The notes: a model not told the origin generated them from the letters alone. Counted from the stretch's first letter, positions 52,705 through 63,216 are shown. The stretch: DNA of 64,000 nucleotides from Salinicola socius (GCF_001937195.1 NZ_MSDO01000021.1:35440-99439); one strand, 5' to 3'. Numbers and translations are program-made.

Positions 52705-54192
52705 ATGCTTGAGATGATAAAAAAACACTGGTTATCCAATGTCCGTGGCGACGTGCTGGCTGGCGCCGTCGTCGCGATGGCGCTGATTCCGGAGGCGATC
52801 GCGTTTTCGATCATCGCCGGCGTCGATCCCAAGATCGGTCTCTACGCGTCGTTCTCGATTGCCGTCGTGATCGCCTTTACCGGCGGCCGACCGGGGATGA
52901 TCTCGGCAGCGACCGGCGCCACGGCACTGCTGATGGTGACCCTGGTGCGTGATCATGGCCTCGAGTATCTGCTGGCCGCAACGCTGTTGACGGGGGTGAT
53001 CCAGATCGTATTCGGCTATCTCAAGCTGGGCGAGCTGATGCGCTTCGTGTCGCGCTCTGTAGTGACCGGCTTCGTCAACGCCCTCGCCATTCTGATCTTC
53101 ATGGCGCAGCTGCCGGAACTGACCGATGTCACCTGGCATGTCTATGCGATGACCGCCGCCGGGCTCGGTATCATCTATCTGTTTCCGTATCTGCCGGTCA
53201 TCGGCAAGGCGTTGCCGTCGCCGCTGGTCTGCATCGTGGTGCTGACGATCGTCTATATGGTCAGCGGCATGGACATTCGTACCGTGGGGGACATGGGCGA
53301 GCTGCCGGACTCGCTACCGGTGTTTCTGTGGCCGGACGTGCCGCTCAACCTCGACACCTTGATGATCATTTTCCCCTATTCGCTGGGCATCGCCATCGTC
53401 GGCCTGCTGGAGTCGATGATGACCGCGACGATCGTCGATGAGTTGACCGATACCTCGAGCGACAAGAACCGCGAGTGCAAGGGACAGGGCGTTGCCAATA
53501 TCGCCTCCGGCCTGCTTGGCGGCATGGCGGGTTGTGCAATGATCGGCCAGTCGGTGATCAACGTGAAATCCGGCGGTCGTACGCGTCTATCCACCCTGAT
53601 CGCCGGCGCTTTCCTGCTGATCCTGGTGGTCTTCCTGGGTGACTGGGTCTCGCAGATTCCGATGGCCGCGCTGGTCGCGGTGATGATCATGGTCTCGATC
53701 GGCACGTTCAGTTGGGAATCCATCGTCAACCTGCGTCGCCATCCGATGTCGACCAACATCGTCATGCTCGCCACGGTGATCGTCGTGGTGACGACCCACA
53801 ACCTGGCGATCGGGGTTCTGGTCGGCGTGCTGCTGGCCTCGCTGTTCTTCGCCAACAAGGTCGGGCAGATTCTCTACATCGGGAGTCGCATGGACGGCGA
53901 CGCCAAGACGCGCAACTATGACGTCGTGGGGCAGGTGTTCTTCGCTTCCTCGACCCGCTTCAATGCCGGGTTCGATTTCAAGGAGGCGATCGAACGGGTG
54001 ACGATCGACGTCTCCCGCGCTCACTTCTGGGACATTACCGCGGTCGAAGCGCTGGATAACGTGGTGGTCAAGTTCCGCCGCGAAGGTACCGAGGTCGAGG
54101 TGATTGGCCTGAATCAGGCCAGTGCCACCCTGGTTGATCGATTCGGGGTGCATGACAAGCCGGACGCGGTAGAAAAGCTCATGGGCCACTGA
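52705..54192 (+). CDS. SulP-family anion transporter with STAS domain
   Basis: A 495-residue SLC26A/SulP transporter for sulfate, bicarbonate or other anions. About 14 hydrophobic spans form the two inverted repeats, with the motif [28 protein letters not shown] near the start, and [29 protein letters not shown] in the middle. A C-terminal STAS domain (about residues 385-490) follows. Start: the ATG at 52705 has AGGGAA nine bases upstream; an ATG at 52687 belongs to a duplicated GCCCATGAC block and has none. A two-domain Usp gene follows, a common pairing with SulP transporters. Confidence 0.88.
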   Translation: MLEMIKKHWLSNVRGDVLAGAVVAMALIPEAIAFSIIAGVDPKIGLYASFSIAVVIAFTGGRPGMISAATGATALLMVTLVRDHGLEYLLAATLLTGVIQIVFGYLKLGELMRFVSRSVVTGFVNALAILIFMAQLPELTDVTWHVYAMTAAGLGIIYLFPYLPVIGKALPSPLVCIVVLTIVYMVSGMDIRTVGDMGELPDSLPVFLWPDVPLNLDTLMIIFPYSLGIAIVGLLESMMTATIVDELTDTSSDKNRECKGQGVANIASGLLGGMAGCAMIGQSVINVKSGGRTRLSTLIAGAFLLILVVFLGDWVSQIPMAALVAVMIMVSIGTFSWESIVNLRRHPMSTNIVMLATVIVVVTTHNLAIGVLVGVLLASLFFANKVGQILYIGSRMDGDAKTRNYDVVGQVFFASSTRFNAGFDFKEAIERVTIDVSRAHFWDITAVEALDNVVVKFRREGTEVEVIGLNQASATLVDRFGVHDKPDAVEKLMGH

Positions 54193-54260
54193 ACCCTGGT
54201 CATCGGGCCGGGCTGGCCCGCTTTCCATCATCAACCAATAATGGCTGAAAGGAGAATCCC

Positions 54261-55121
54261 ATGAGTGAACGTCAGGTTCTGGCCTGCATCGATGATTCGC
54301 GCCACGCTTTTGCAGTCTGCGCCGCGGCTTCGTGGGCCGCCGAGCGGATCGGTGCGCCGCTCGAGCTGCTGCACGTGCTGAGCAAGGCGCCGAGTCTGGG
54401 CGCCACCGATGCCAGTGGGCAGATTGGTCTCGGCAGTCGTGAGCACCTGCGCGAGCAACTGACCCAGCTCGACGAACAGCGCGCCAAGCTGGCTCAGCAG
54501 CACGGCCGGGAGTTGCTGGAAGCGGCCCGAGGCCAGGCCGAGCGTCTGGCTCCGGGGGCGGCGGTAACCACCGCGTTGCGTCACGGTGATCTGATCGAAT
54601 CTCTGGTCGAGCGCGAGGCCCAGACCCGGCTGGTCGTGTTGGGCAAGCGCGGCGAGTCGGCGGATGGAGCGCTCGAACATCTGGGCAGCAATCTCGAGAG
54701 GGTCGTGCGCACGCTGCACACGCCGATTCTGGTGACGCCTCCCGAGTTCCAGCCGCCATCTCGGCTGTTGCTGGCCTTTGACGGCGGCCAGACGACCCGC
54801 AAGGGCGTCGAGATGATCGCCGACAGCCCGCTGCTCAATGGTCTGGTCTGTCACGTGGTCATGATCGGTGCCGGCACCGACGACCAGCGAGCCCAGCTCG
54901 AGTGGGCGCTGAACCGGCTTCGTCAGGGGCAGGTCGATGCTCAGGGCACGATCCTGGCCGGTGACGTCGATGAAGTGCTCGCCGACTATGCCGATCAACA
55001 GAAGATCGATCTGATGATCATGGGCGCCTATGGCCACTCGCGAATCCGTCACCTGCTGGTCGGCAGCACCACGACCGCCATGCTGCGACATACGCGAACG
55101 GCAACGCTGATACTGCGCTGA
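54261..55121 (+). CDS. Two-domain universal stress protein
   Basis: A 286-residue protein with two tandem Usp domains (about residues 1-150 and 155-286). The second carries the nucleotide-binding pattern GAYGHSRIRHLLVGSTTTAMLRHT, matching G-2x-G-9x-G(S/T); in the first the same region reads GKRGESADGALEHLGSN and is partly degraded, so probably only the C-terminal half binds ATP. AAAGGAG precedes the ATG. It is 68 bases after the SulP gene and is likely cotranscribed. A 17-18 bp tandem repeat starts in its last codons. Confidence 0.9.
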   Translation: MSERQVLACIDDSRHAFAVCAAASWAAERIGAPLELLHVLSKAPSLGATDASGQIGLGSREHLREQLTQLDEQRAKLAQQHGRELLEAARGQAERLAPGAAVTTALRHGDLIESLVEREAQTRLVVLGKRGESADGALEHLGSNLERVVRTLHTPILVTPPEFQPPSRLLLAFDGGQTTRKGVEMIADSPLLNGLVCHVVMIGAGTDDQRAQLEWALNRLRQGQVDAQGTILAGDVDEVLADYADQQKIDLMIMGAYGHSRIRHLLVGSTTTAMLRHTRTATLILR

Positions 55122-55175
55122 CCCCGCATACTACGCTGACCCTCATACTGCGCTGATCCTTATACTGACTGATCG
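55110..55175. repeat. 17-18 bp tandem repeat across the Usp stop codon
   Basis: Units beginning ATACTRCGCTGA start at 55110, 55128 and 55145, with a shortened fourth at 55162. The first contains the Usp stop (55119-55121). Confidence 0.88.
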
Positions 55176-55201
55176 CCACGACACGCCAATGTCGTCGTGG
55201 C
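55175..55201 (+). terminator. Hairpin after the Usp gene
   Basis: GCCACGAC (55175-55182) and GTCGTGGC (55194-55201) pair perfectly. It closes the SulP-Usp unit before the RidA gene. No clear T tract. Confidence 0.5.
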
Positions 55202-55246
55202 ATCGATGACCATCGGCCGCTATTGGCAGGCCTTCAGGAGTCTCGA

Positions 55247-55603
55247 ATGACCATTCAACGCCACGATCCACAAACCCGCATGAGCCGGGCGGTGATTCAC
55301 AACGGCACCGCCTATCTCTGCGGCCAGGTGACGGGTGCCGAAGCCCGTGACGGGGACATTACCGCCCAGACGATCAGCATGCTCTCTCGTGTCGAGGCGC
55401 TGCTGGAGGAGATCGGATCAGATCGCGAGCATCTGCTTTCGGCCACGATCTATCTGGCGGATGGCGAGGATTTTGCGGCCATGAATGCGGTGTGGGACGC
55501 CTGGGTGCCGGATGGGCATGCGCCGGCGAGAACCTGCATCGTTGCACCGATGCCGGCCAGAGAGCTCAAGGTCGAGATCACGCTGACGGCGGCGATCAAG
55601 TAA
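55247..55603 (+). CDS. RidA family protein (YoaB-like)
   Basis: A 118-residue RidA/YjgF/YER057c family protein. RidA members hydrolyse reactive enamine/imine intermediates from PLP-dependent dehydratases such as threonine dehydratase. The key substrate-binding arginine lies in ARTCIVAPM, before [14 protein letters not shown]. The ATG at 55247 follows AGGAG; an upstream in-frame ATG lies on the spacer. This subgroup with [24 protein letters not shown] resembles YoaB/RutC-side relatives, so activity is not certain. The following spacer is highly structured. Confidence 0.88.
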   Translation: MTIQRHDPQTRMSRAVIHNGTAYLCGQVTGAEARDGDITAQTISMLSRVEALLEEIGSDREHLLSATIYLADGEDFAAMNAVWDAWVPDGHAPARTCIVAPMPARELKVEITLTAAIK

Positions 55604-55604
55604 A

Positions 55605-55710
55605 ACCTGGTGCGGCGTCTCGCAAGTAACGCGAAGAAATATCGGATGCATGGCGGCGCCAGGGACCGATATTGTTGGATGGTATTTGTGAGACACCACA
55701 CTAGATCAAG
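55605..55710. other. Structured spacer between converging ridA and a hypothetical gene
   Basis: Nested complementary arms: TGGTG plus GTCTCGCAA (55608-55625) against TTGTGAGACACCA (55686-55698), and inside it AATATCGG (55638-55645) against CCGATATT (55666-55673). This may be a bidirectional terminator or a structured RNA; no gene is seen. Confidence 0.5.
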
Positions 55711-55736
55711 CGGGACCAGGATCTATCTGGATTGGC

Positions 55737-56342
55737 TCAGCCGTCGTCGCGCGATGGCTGTGCCGGCTGATGGTTGAGAAAGCGTGACAGTCGCTCCTTC
55801 TGGCTTTCGCCGATCTGGCACAGCTGCCAGGCGATCTCGGCGTACTGCATGAGCGTCGGCAGCATCAGCTGCAGCCGATGCGCATCGTTTTCATGCCGTT
55901 CTGCCTCGGCGTCCAGCCACTCGAACAGCCGTGCCAGGCGGGTGTAGTTCACGTCGCCCCGGCCGCTGTTGCCCCGTAGCGCGTCGATCGCCAGGCAGCG
56001 CATCACGCTACGCTTGTTCGGGTCGAGGCTCTCCTTGTCCAGCAGCGCTTCAGCATGCTGCACGAACTGGCCCATCAACTGTGACAGTTCGGCAGCTTCC
56101 AGCTGGCGGCGCACCGCGTCCTGACTTTCGATCAATGCCTGCTGCTGGCGCTTGAGTCCCTTGACCAGAACCATCAGCTGGACGCACAGCCAGCCCGCCA
56201 ATACCAGGGTCAGCAGATACACGCCCAGCGGTGCCAACGCATGGACCGGCAGGGGCCAGCCAAGGTCGCTGGCCAGCACGCCGCCGACGGCCAGCGCCAG
56301 CAGCACGATAATGATCAGGGCGATGGAAATGCCGGAATTCAT
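55737..56342 (-). CDS. Hypothetical membrane protein
   Basis: I do not recognise this 201-residue protein. Two hydrophobic spans open it (about residues 5-25 and 38-60, ALIIIVLLALAVGGVLA and LGVYLLTLVLAGWLCVQLMVL), and the remaining 140 residues are a soluble helical part with two likely coiled-coil stretches (LKRQQQALIESQDAVRRQLEAAELSQLMGQFVQHAEALLDKE). Codon use matches its neighbours and it is convergent with ridA. A function in the cell envelope is possible. The start ATG at 56342 has no strong ribosome site. Confidence 0.7.
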   Translation of the reverse strand: MNSGISIALIIIVLLALAVGGVLASDLGWPLPVHALAPLGVYLLTLVLAGWLCVQLMVLVKGLKRQQQALIESQDAVRRQLEAAELSQLMGQFVQHAEALLDKESLDPNKRSVMRCLAIDALRGNSGRGDVNYTRLARLFEWLDAEAERHENDAHRLQLMLPTLMQYAEIAWQLCQIGESQKERLSRFLNHQPAQPSRDDG

Positions 56343-56545
56343 GCGGTGTCCATGACAAGAGAGGCGGTGGTGCCATGACGCTTTATCGGCACCGAATCGC
56401 TATCCTTGAGCTTCCGCTGATATGGATTTTGGGCGCGTTGAGTGCTATCTCCCCCAGAATTCCTATTCTTCGGTACGAGCTTCGCCTTTGGACATACTTG
56501 TATGCTCTGGTAGAAATCTTGTCTCTGATCAACGAGGAGCCATTC

Positions 56546-57106
56546 ATGGTATCGGACTCCATCCTGCCTCACGATATTGAACTGGGGGCTTACGAGCTGT
56601 CTCGGCGGCTGGGCGAGGTCTGCCTGGCTCGAGGGGTGCGAGTGACGGCGGCGGAGTCCTGTACCGGCGGCGGCGTCGCCAGTGCGATTACCGCGATTGC
56701 CGGTAGCTCCGCCTATTTCGAGACGGGTTACGTGACCTATGCCAATACTTCCAAGCAGCGTCTACTGGGCGTTTCCCGCGCCACGCTGGATGCTCACGGC
56801 GCCGTCAGCGAGGCGACCGTGCGTGAGATGGTCGTCGGGGCATGCCGCGACAGCGGCGCGGAACTGGGCGTCTCTGTCAGCGGTGTGGCCGGTCCGGATG
56901 GCGGTACGCCTGACAAGCCCGTGGGTACGGTCTGGTTTGCCTGGGGCAATGAGCGACACCAGCGTGTGTGCTGCCATCATCTGCCCGGTGATCGCCAGGG
57001 CGTGCGCGAGCAGGCCGTGTCGGTGGCGTTGGCGGGGTTGATCGAGGCGCTGACGGATGATGACTCCGATGGTGCCCCGGTGACAGCGAAGGGATCGATT
57101 CCGTAG
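56546..57106 (+). CDS. pncC: Nicotinamide-nucleotide amidase PncC (CinA C-terminal domain)
   Basis: A 186-residue stand-alone CinA C-terminal domain, which deamidates nicotinamide mononucleotide to nicotinic acid mononucleotide in NAD recycling. The motif VTAAESCTGGGVASAITAIAGSSAYFETGYVTYAN and the SVSGVAGPDGGTPDKPVGTVWFAW block are diagnostic. The ATG at 56546 has GAGGAG seven bases upstream; the frame is open 171 bases further up but without family sequence. It sits directly before recA, the usual gammaproteobacterial order, with the SOS box in between. Confidence 0.93.
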   Translation: MVSDSILPHDIELGAYELSRRLGEVCLARGVRVTAAESCTGGGVASAITAIAGSSAYFETGYVTYANTSKQRLLGVSRATLDAHGAVSEATVREMVVGACRDSGAELGVSVSGVAGPDGGTPDKPVGTVWFAWGNERHQRVCCHHLPGDRQGVREQAVSVALAGLIEALTDDDSDGAPVTAKGSIP

Positions 57107-57173
57107 CCTTTGCTCGAGACATGATTGAAAATCTGACGACGGGGATAGGCGCGCGAGCTTTTTTTCGCCATAC

Positions 57174-57193
57174 TACTGTCTAACCATACAGTA
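57174..57193 (+). promoter_or_regulatory. LexA box (SOS operator) of recA
   Basis: TACTGT-N8-ACAGTA at 57174-57193 is a perfect consensus LexA site, 63 bases before the recA start. It implies SOS induction of recA and probably recX. Confidence 0.95.
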
Positions 57194-57256
57194 TGTGAGC
57201 CGAGCGACGCGAAAGGCGTTGCCCCGTCTCACCCTGCGCATTCATAGGAGACGTTC

Positions 57257-58321
57257 ATGGCACAGGACGAAAACCGCAGCAAGGCACTCAATGCGGCTCT
57301 GTCACAGATCGATCGCCAATTCGGCAAAGGTACCGTGATGCGTCTGGGTGACACCCCGCGTACCGCGATTCCGGTGGTGTCGACAGGGTCTCTGGGGCTG
57401 GATATCGCGCTGGGTGTCGGCGGGCTGCCTTACGGCCGTGTCGTCGAGATCTTCGGTCCCGAGTCCTCGGGCAAGACGACGCTGACGCTGTCGGTCATCG
57501 CTCAGGCACAGAAGGATGGCAAGACCTGCGCCTTCATCGATGCCGAGCACGCACTCGATCCCGCCTACGCCGAGAAGCTGGGTGTCAATCTCGACGACTT
57601 GCTGGTATCGCAGCCCGACACGGGCGAGCAGGCGCTCGAGATTTGCGACATGCTGGTGCGCTCGGGCGGTGTCGACGCCATCATCATCGATTCCGTCGCG
57701 GCATTGACACCGCGTGCCGAGATCGAAGGGGAGATGGGGGATTCCCACGTCGGTCTGCAGGCGCGCCTCATGTCGCAGGCGCTTCGCAAGATCACCGGGA
57801 ATATCAAGAACGCCAACTGCATGGTGGTGTTCATCAACCAGATCCGCATGAAGATCGGTGTCATGTTCGGTAGCCCGGAAACCACGACAGGCGGTAACGC
57901 CCTGAAGTTCTACTCCAGCGTGCGCCTCGACATTCGCCGCATCGGCTCGGTCAAGCAGGGCGACGAGGTCACCGGCAACGAGACCCGGGTCAAGGTGGTC
58001 AAGAACAAGGTGGCGCCCCCGTTCCGCCAAGCTGAGTTCCAGATTCTGTACGGGAAGGGCATCTACCACGCCGGCGAGGTGATCGATCTCGGCGTTCAGT
58101 GCAACCTGGTGGACAAGGCCGGCGCCTGGTACAGCTACAAGGGCAGCAAGATCGGCCAGGGCAAAGCCAATGCCGCGCAGTATCTGGAAGAGCATCCCGA
58201 GATCATGAACGAAATCGAAACTCAGATTCGGGCCCAGTTGCTGGCGGCACCGACGACCAAGGAAAAGGCGCCTGAAGCCGCCGTGGCCGAAAGCGATGAT
58301 TCCAGCGATACGCTACTGTAA
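57257..58321 (+). CDS. recA: Recombinase RecA
   Basis: A 354-residue recombinase that coats single-stranded DNA, drives strand exchange and prompts LexA self-cleavage. The ATP site is the Walker A motif [10 protein letters not shown] at residues 66-75, with [12 protein letters not shown] as Walker B. The L2/DNA-binding region [22 protein letters not shown] is intact. Length and start ([25 protein letters not shown]) are typical. Located between pncC and recX, with the LexA box upstream. Confidence 0.99.
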   Translation: MAQDENRSKALNAALSQIDRQFGKGTVMRLGDTPRTAIPVVSTGSLGLDIALGVGGLPYGRVVEIFGPESSGKTTLTLSVIAQAQKDGKTCAFIDAEHALDPAYAEKLGVNLDDLLVSQPDTGEQALEICDMLVRSGGVDAIIIDSVAALTPRAEIEGEMGDSHVGLQARLMSQALRKITGNIKNANCMVVFINQIRMKIGVMFGSPETTTGGNALKFYSSVRLDIRRIGSVKQGDEVTGNETRVKVVKNKVAPPFRQAEFQILYGKGIYHAGEVIDLGVQCNLVDKAGAWYSYKGSKIGQGKANAAQYLEEHPEIMNEIETQIRAQLLAAPTTKEKAPEAAVAESDDSSDTLL

Positions 58322-58341
58322 GTAGCCTTGGAGCGGTACTG

Positions 58342-58863
58342 ATGTTCGGTAATGGCGGCAGGTCCGCCCGGGGTGATTCCTCTTGCGATGCTTCGTCGGG
58401 AGAGGCGCCCTTGCGAGATGTGTCCCCCAGAGACATTGCCATCCAGTTTCTGGCCCGGCGCGAATATTCCCGAGCCGAGCTGGCGACTCGGATGGGCGCG
58501 AAGGGGGTCGAGAGTGATGAAATCCATCGCACGCTGGACCAGCTCGCCGAAGACGGGCTTCAGTCCGATGCGCGTTTTGAGGAGGTGTTCGTGCGCTCGC
58601 GCATCGCGCGGGGGCAGGGGCCGGTTAGAATACGCGTCGATCTGGGCCAGCGAGGCGTCGACGAACCGCTGATGACGCTGGCCTTCGAGGCGGAATCGCC
58701 CGACTGGCAGAGCCTGGCCTGCCAGGCCCTCGCCAAGCGCTTCGACGGCCCCGGCGCTACGCCCAGAGAGCGTGCCAAGCGCGAGCGCTTCCTGGCCGGG
58801 CGCGGTTTCGAGTTCGACCATGTCCGCCACGCCATGACCCACGCCTGGCGCGAAGAGAGCTGA
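58342..58863 (+). CDS. recX: Regulatory protein RecX
   Basis: A 173-residue RecX protein, which binds RecA filaments and limits their ATPase and strand exchange. Three helical repeats are visible; the first is AIQFLARREYSRAELATRMGAKGVESDEIHRTLDQLAEDGLQSD, and the C-terminal one ends with GFEFDHVRHAMTHAWREE. It is only 20 bases after the recA stop and surely reads from the same SOS-controlled transcript, perhaps by read-through. The first ATG is used; the N-terminal 28 residues are poorly conserved and a later start cannot be excluded. Confidence 0.93.
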   Translation: MFGNGGRSARGDSSCDASSGEAPLRDVSPRDIAIQFLARREYSRAELATRMGAKGVESDEIHRTLDQLAEDGLQSDARFEEVFVRSRIARGQGPVRIRVDLGQRGVDEPLMTLAFEAESPDWQSLACQALAKRFDGPGATPRERAKRERFLAGRGFEFDHVRHAMTHAWREES

Positions 58864-59293
58864 TCGGGCCGCTGATGTTCGATGCGCTCTCTCCTCCCGA
58901 CTGCTTCGATTCACGGCGCGCCATACCGCCGATCCTTTCGTGTAGGCAGCAAGTAACGCCACGACAGCTGCCGCCCTGCTGATTTTCCTCGCAGTCTCTC
59001 GCGCCTCTCCTCTAATCTAGCCTCTCGATAACCTGAGTTTGGCCTCGGTACGCCTGATATCGGCGTTCACGGGACGCACGGATCCAGTTTCTCCCGCGCC
59101 AGTCGCGGAGGCATTGCGTCGTCGAATCCCGGCGACAACGGTGTCGCACTCGACAGACTATCGGCCGACCACGTTATACTAATGCGCTTTGCGATGGCCG
59201 GAGAGGTGCTGATGGCGCCTTTTCGTTGCCGGATTTTGCGTCGCCACGTGGTCTGCTAGCCGCCGTGGGCGCGCCTATCGCCACGGATTGTTT
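58864..59293. other. Spacer and leader upstream of alaS
   Basis: A 430-base stretch. I see nothing supportable from 58864 to about 59150. A TATACT (59175-59180) is a good -10 box for alaS, with TCGACA (59150-59155) as a possible, loosely spaced -35. Downstream of it lies the leader frame 59212-59259. Confidence 0.6.
59212..59259 (+). CDS. Candidate 15-residue leader peptide upstream of alaS
   Basis: ATG at 59212 follows GGAGAGG (59200-59206) by five bases, the best ribosome site in the region, and runs 15 codons to TAG at 59257-59259. The predicted peptide is [15 protein letters not shown]. It lies between the likely alaS -10 box and the alaS start, 34 bases before it. The peptide is rich in arginine and cysteine, not alanine, so classical alanine attenuation is unlikely. 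It may affect alaS translation by ribosome occupancy. No expression evidence is available, so this is a candidate. Confidence 0.45.
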   Translation: MAPFRCRILRRHVVC

Positions 59294-61897
59294 ATGAAAA
59301 GTGCAGATATCAGACAGGCTTTCCTGAGCTACTTCGAGGATCTCGGACACACGATCGTGCCTTCGGCCTCTCTGGTGCCGGAAAACGACCCGACGCTTCT
59401 CTTCACCAACGCTGGCATGGTTCCGTTCAAGGATGTCTTCCTCGGCCGCGACCCCCGCCCGTACGTGCGCGCCACTTCGGCGCAGCGCTGCGTGCGCGCC
59501 GGCGGCAAGCACAACGATCTCGACAACGTTGGCTATACCGCCCGCCATCACACCTTCTTCGAAATGATGGGCAACTTCAGCTTCGGCGACTACTTCAAGG
59601 CCGACGCCATCCGTTATGCCTGGTCTTTCATTACCGAAGTGCTGGGGCTGCCCAAGGACAGACTCTGGGTCACCGTCCATATCAGTGACGATGAAGCCGC
59701 GAGGATCTGGATCGATGACATCGGCGTCGACCCGGCGCGTCTGTCGCGTCTGGACGAGGACAACTTCTGGCAAATGGGCGATACCGGCCCCTGCGGCCCT
59801 TGCTCGGAGATATTCTACGATCATGGCCCCGAGGTCTGGGGTGGCCCGCCGGGCAGCCCGGAAGAGGATGGCGATCGCTACATCGAAGTGTGGAACCTCG
59901 TTTTCATGCAGTTCGATCGCGATGCATCCGGCAACATGAATCCGCTGCCCAAGCCGTCGATCGACACCGGCATGGGACTGGAGCGGATGGCGGCCGTGAT
60001 GCAGGGCGTGCACTCCAACTACGAGATCGATCTGTTCCGAAATCTCCTGTCGGCGGCGGCCGAGGTGACCGGTCACGACGATAGCAAGACGCCGTCGCTG
60101 CGTGTCATCGCCGATCACATTCGCTCCTGCGCGTTTCTGATCGTCGACGGTGTGCTGCCGTCCAACGAAGGGCGCGGCTACGTGCTGCGTCGGATCATTC
60201 GTCGTGCCGTGCGTCATGGCCACAAGCTCGGGGCCAGCGAGCCGTTTTTCCACAAGCTGGTGGCGGCACTGGATGCCGAGATGGGCGAAGCCTACCCCGA
60301 GCTACGCCAGGCTCGCGATCAGATCGAGCGCGTGCTGTTGAAGGAAGAGCAGCAGTTCGCGCGCACGCTCGATCATGGCATGGGCCTGCTCGAGGAGGCG
60401 CTCTCCACACTCGACGGGGAGATCCTGCCGGGCGAGACGATCTTCAAGCTCTACGATACCTACGGCTTTCCGTTCGATCTGACCGCGGATGTCTGCCGCG
60501 AGCGTGGCGTCACTCTCGACGAGGCGGGGTTCGAGCGTGAGCTGGAGGCGCAGCGCCAGCGGGCGCGAGCCGCCAGCCAGTTCGGCGGTGACTACGGCGC
60601 CGCGCTCGAGCTCGAGGGTAGCACCGAGTTTACCGGTTACGACCGTCTCGAGGACTCGTCGACGGTCATGGCGATCGTCGATGCTGAGGGCACTCCTCTC
60701 GACGCGCTCGAGGAGGGCCAGAAGGGTGTGGTCGTGCTGGATCGTACCCCATTCTATGGCGAGTCCGGCGGGCAGGTGGGCGATACGGGCTATCTGCAGG
60801 CGACCGATGGCCGCTTCCAGGTCACCAACACGCGCAAGCAGGCCGGGCATCATCTGCACGAAGGTGTGATGGTCGGCGGCCGCCTGAGCGTCGGCGAGGT
60901 TCTCACGCCGCAGGTCGACCCCTCGCTGCGGCAGGCGACCATGCGCAATCACTCGGCGACTCACCTGCTCCATGAAGCGCTGCGGCTGACGCTGGGCGAG
61001 CATGTGCAGCAGAAGGGCTCGCTGGTCAGCGCCGATCGCCTGCGCTTCGATTTCAGCCATTTCGAACCGCTCACGCCGGAACAGCTGGCGCAGATCGAGC
61101 GGATCGTCAATGCTCAGGTGCTGGCCAACGCGCCGACGCAGACTGACTTGATGACGCTCGACGAAGCCAAGGCCAAGGGCGCTCGTGCACTGTTCGAAGC
61201 CAAGTATGCCGATAGCGTGCGGGTACTGACGATCGGCAGTGACGACTTTTCGATCGAGCTCTGCGGTGGTACCCATGTCGCGCGCAGTGGCGATATCGGA
61301 CCTTTCCACATTGTCTCCGAGTCCGGCACGGCGGCCGGCGTGCGTCGCATCGAGGCCGTCACCGGCGAGGGTGCGCTGGCCTGGTTCGACGCCCAAGGGC
61401 GTGAGCTCGACGCCGTCGGTGAGCGGCTGAAAGCCAAGCCGGATCAGATCGTCGAGCGTCTGGATGCGGTGTTGGAGCGCCAACGCGCGCTGGAGAAGGA
61501 GCTCGAACGGCTCAAGGCGAAGCTGGCGAGCGCGGCCGGCAACGATCTGCTGGCTGAAGCCCAGGATGTTGACGGGATCAAGGTGCTGGCAACGCAGGTC
61601 GACGGTATCTCGGGCAAGGAACTGCGCGGCTTGCACGATCAGCTCAAGCAAAAGCTGGGCTCCGGGGTTCTGGTGCTGGCGACGGCTCAGGATGGCAAGG
61701 TCAGTCTGATTGCCGGGGTGACCGACGATCTGACCGCCAAGGTCAAGGCAGGCGAGCTGGTCAATCACGTCGCCGCCCAGGTGGGCGGCAAGGGCGGTGG
61801 GCGCCCTGACATGGCGCAGGCGGGCGGTAGCGATCCGACGCAGCTGCCGGCGGCGCTGGAAGGCGTGCCGGCCTGGGTCGCCGCGAGGCTGGGCTGA
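59294..61897 (+). CDS. alaS: Alanine--tRNA ligase
   Basis: An 867-residue synthetase charging tRNA-Ala. Catalytic domain motifs [22 protein letters not shown] and [18 protein letters not shown] lie in the first 110 residues, then the tRNA-recognition part, the editing domain with zinc ligands in [11 protein letters not shown] (from residue 553) and CGGTHV (residue 656 onward), and the C-Ala dimerisation domain. The ATG at 59294 is preferred to a TTG six bases earlier because it gives the invariant start [11 protein letters not shown]. Order alaS-lysC-csrA-tRNA-Ser is conserved in gammaproteobacteria. Confidence 0.98.
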   Translation: MKSADIRQAFLSYFEDLGHTIVPSASLVPENDPTLLFTNAGMVPFKDVFLGRDPRPYVRATSAQRCVRAGGKHNDLDNVGYTARHHTFFEMMGNFSFGDYFKADAIRYAWSFITEVLGLPKDRLWVTVHISDDEAARIWIDDIGVDPARLSRLDEDNFWQMGDTGPCGPCSEIFYDHGPEVWGGPPGSPEEDGDRYIEVWNLVFMQFDRDASGNMNPLPKPSIDTGMGLERMAAVMQGVHSNYEIDLFRNLLSAAAEVTGHDDSKTPSLRVIADHIRSCAFLIVDGVLPSNEGRGYVLRRIIRRAVRHGHKLGASEPFFHKLVAALDAEMGEAYPELRQARDQIERVLLKEEQQFARTLDHGMGLLEEALSTLDGEILPGETIFKLYDTYGFPFDLTADVCRERGVTLDEAGFERELEAQRQRARAASQFGGDYGAALELEGSTEFTGYDRLEDSSTVMAIVDAEGTPLDALEEGQKGVVVLDRTPFYGESGGQVGDTGYLQATDGRFQVTNTRKQAGHHLHEGVMVGGRLSVGEVLTPQVDPSLRQATMRNHSATHLLHEALRLTLGEHVQQKGSLVSADRLRFDFSHFEPLTPEQLAQIERIVNAQVLANAPTQTDLMTLDEAKAKGARALFEAKYADSVRVLTIGSDDFSIELCGGTHVARSGDIGPFHIVSESGTAAGVRRIEAVTGEGALAWFDAQGRELDAVGERLKAKPDQIVERLDAVLERQRALEKELERLKAKLASAAGNDLLAEAQDVDGIKVLATQVDGISGKELRGLHDQLKQKLGSGVLVLATAQDGKVSLIAGVTDDLTAKVKAGELVNHVAAQVGGKGGGRPDMAQAGGSDPTQLPAALEGVPAWVAARLG

Positions 61898-61921
61898 ACG
61901 CGGCCGGGCTAAATGCATTCA

Positions 61922-61943
61922 CGGCCGGCGTCAGCGTCGGCCG
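61922..61943 (+). terminator. Hairpin between alaS and lysC
   Basis: CGGCCGGCG (61922-61930) pairs with CGTCGGCCG (61935-61943) over nine positions (one wobble) around a TCAG loop. No T tract follows, so it may slow rather than stop transcription into lysC, 28 bases later. Confidence 0.45.
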
Positions 61944-61971
61944 ACAACGCTAGGGAGCGAGAAACAGACTC

Positions 61972-63216
61972 ATGGCGCTATACGTACAAAAGTTCGGAGG
62001 CACGTCGGTCGGCTCGGTCGAGCGGATCAAGGCCGTGGCAGAGAAGGTCAAGCGTGACCGCGATGCCGGCCATCAGGTCGTGGTCGTGGTATCGGCCATG
62101 AGCGGGGAAACCAACCGCCTCATCGGGCTGGCCAGCCAGATCAACGAGGATCCCACGCCCCGCGAGATGGACATGCTGGTCTCGACCGGCGAACAGGTCA
62201 CCATCTCGCTGCTGGCCATGGCTCTGCACCAGCTGGGGGTACCGGCGACGTCCTACACTGGCGCTCAGGTGGGTATTCGCACCGACAGCGCGCACACCAA
62301 GGCGCGCATCCAGCGGATCGAGACCGATGAGATTCAGGAAGATCTGGACGATGGCCAGGTCGTCGTCGTCGCGGGTTTCCAGGGTGTCGACGAAGAAGGC
62401 AATATCACCACGCTGGGACGTGGCGGTTCGGACACGACCGGTGTCGCCCTGGCCGCTGCGCTGAAGGCCGATGAGTGCCAGATCTATACTGATGTCGACG
62501 GTGTCTACACCACGGATCCCCGAGTCTGCTCCAAGGCCAGGCGTCTGGAGAAGATTACCGTCGAGGAGATGCTGGAACTCGCTAGCCTCGGCTCCAAGGT
62601 GCTGCAGATCCGCGCCGTGGAGTTCGCCGGCAAATACAACGTACCGTTACGCGTGCTTTCGAGTTTCGAGGAAGGCCCAGGCACGCTGATCGTGGCAGAC
62701 GAGGAATTCGAATCGATGGAAGAACCGCTCATTTCCGGTATCGCCTTCACGGCGAACGAAGCCAAGCTGACGTTGCTCAACACCCCTGATGTCCCGGGCG
62801 TTGCCTCGCGGATCCTGGGGCCGATCGCCGATGCCAACATCGAAGTCGACATGATCGTGCAGAACGTCGCCCCGGCTGGCGACTACACCGACTTCACCTT
62901 CACCGTCGCCAAGGGCGACTACAAGCAGACCACACGCATTCTGCAGAATGACGTCATCCCGGCACTGGGCGGGGGCGAGCTTCGCGGCGACGAGAACATT
63001 GCCAAGGTGTCTCTGGTGGGTGTCGGGATGCGGTCTCACGCCGGCGTCGCGTCCAAGATGTTCCGCGTGCTCTCCGAAGAGAATATCAATATCCGCATGG
63101 TGTCGACCTCCGAGATCAAGATCTCCGTGGTGATCGACGAGAAGGCGATGGAGCTGGCGGTGAGAGCACTGCATACGGCTTTCGGTCTCGATAAAGACAG
63201 TATTCAGAGCGAATAA
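61972..63216 (+). CDS. lysC: Aspartate kinase (monofunctional, ACT-regulated)
   Basis: A 414-residue aspartokinase opening the lysine/threonine/methionine branch by phosphorylating aspartate. The kinase start [16 protein letters not shown] is diagnostic; [39 protein letters not shown] holds the nucleotide and substrate sites. Two ACT domains occupy residues about 265-410 ([32 protein letters not shown] and [36 protein letters not shown]), implying end-product control. Aspartate semialdehyde, two steps on, is also an intermediate of the doe pathway and the precursor of ectoine. The stop lies in an 8-bp repeat CGAATAAT/CGAATAAC. Confidence 0.97.
   Translation: MALYVQKFGGTSVGSVERIKAVAEKVKRDRDAGHQVVVVVSAMSGETNRLIGLASQINEDPTPREMDMLVSTGEQVTISLLAMALHQLGVPATSYTGAQVGIRTDSAHTKARIQRIETDEIQEDLDDGQVVVVAGFQGVDEEGNITTLGRGGSDTTGVALAAALKADECQIYTDVDGVYTTDPRVCSKARRLEKITVEEMLELASLGSKVLQIRAVEFAGKYNVPLRVLSSFEEGPGTLIVADEEFESMEEPLISGIAFTANEAKLTLLNTPDVPGVASRILGPIADANIEVDMIVQNVAPAGDYTDFTFTVAKGDYKQTTRILQNDVIPALGGGELRGDENIAKVSLVGVGMRSHAGVASKMFRVLSEENINIRMVSTSEIKISVVIDEKAMELAVRALHTAFGLDKDSIQSE

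Noticed and set aside
60302..61918. Minus-strand frame of 538 codons opposite alaS
   Set aside because: Shadow of alaS; no start signal and no domain.
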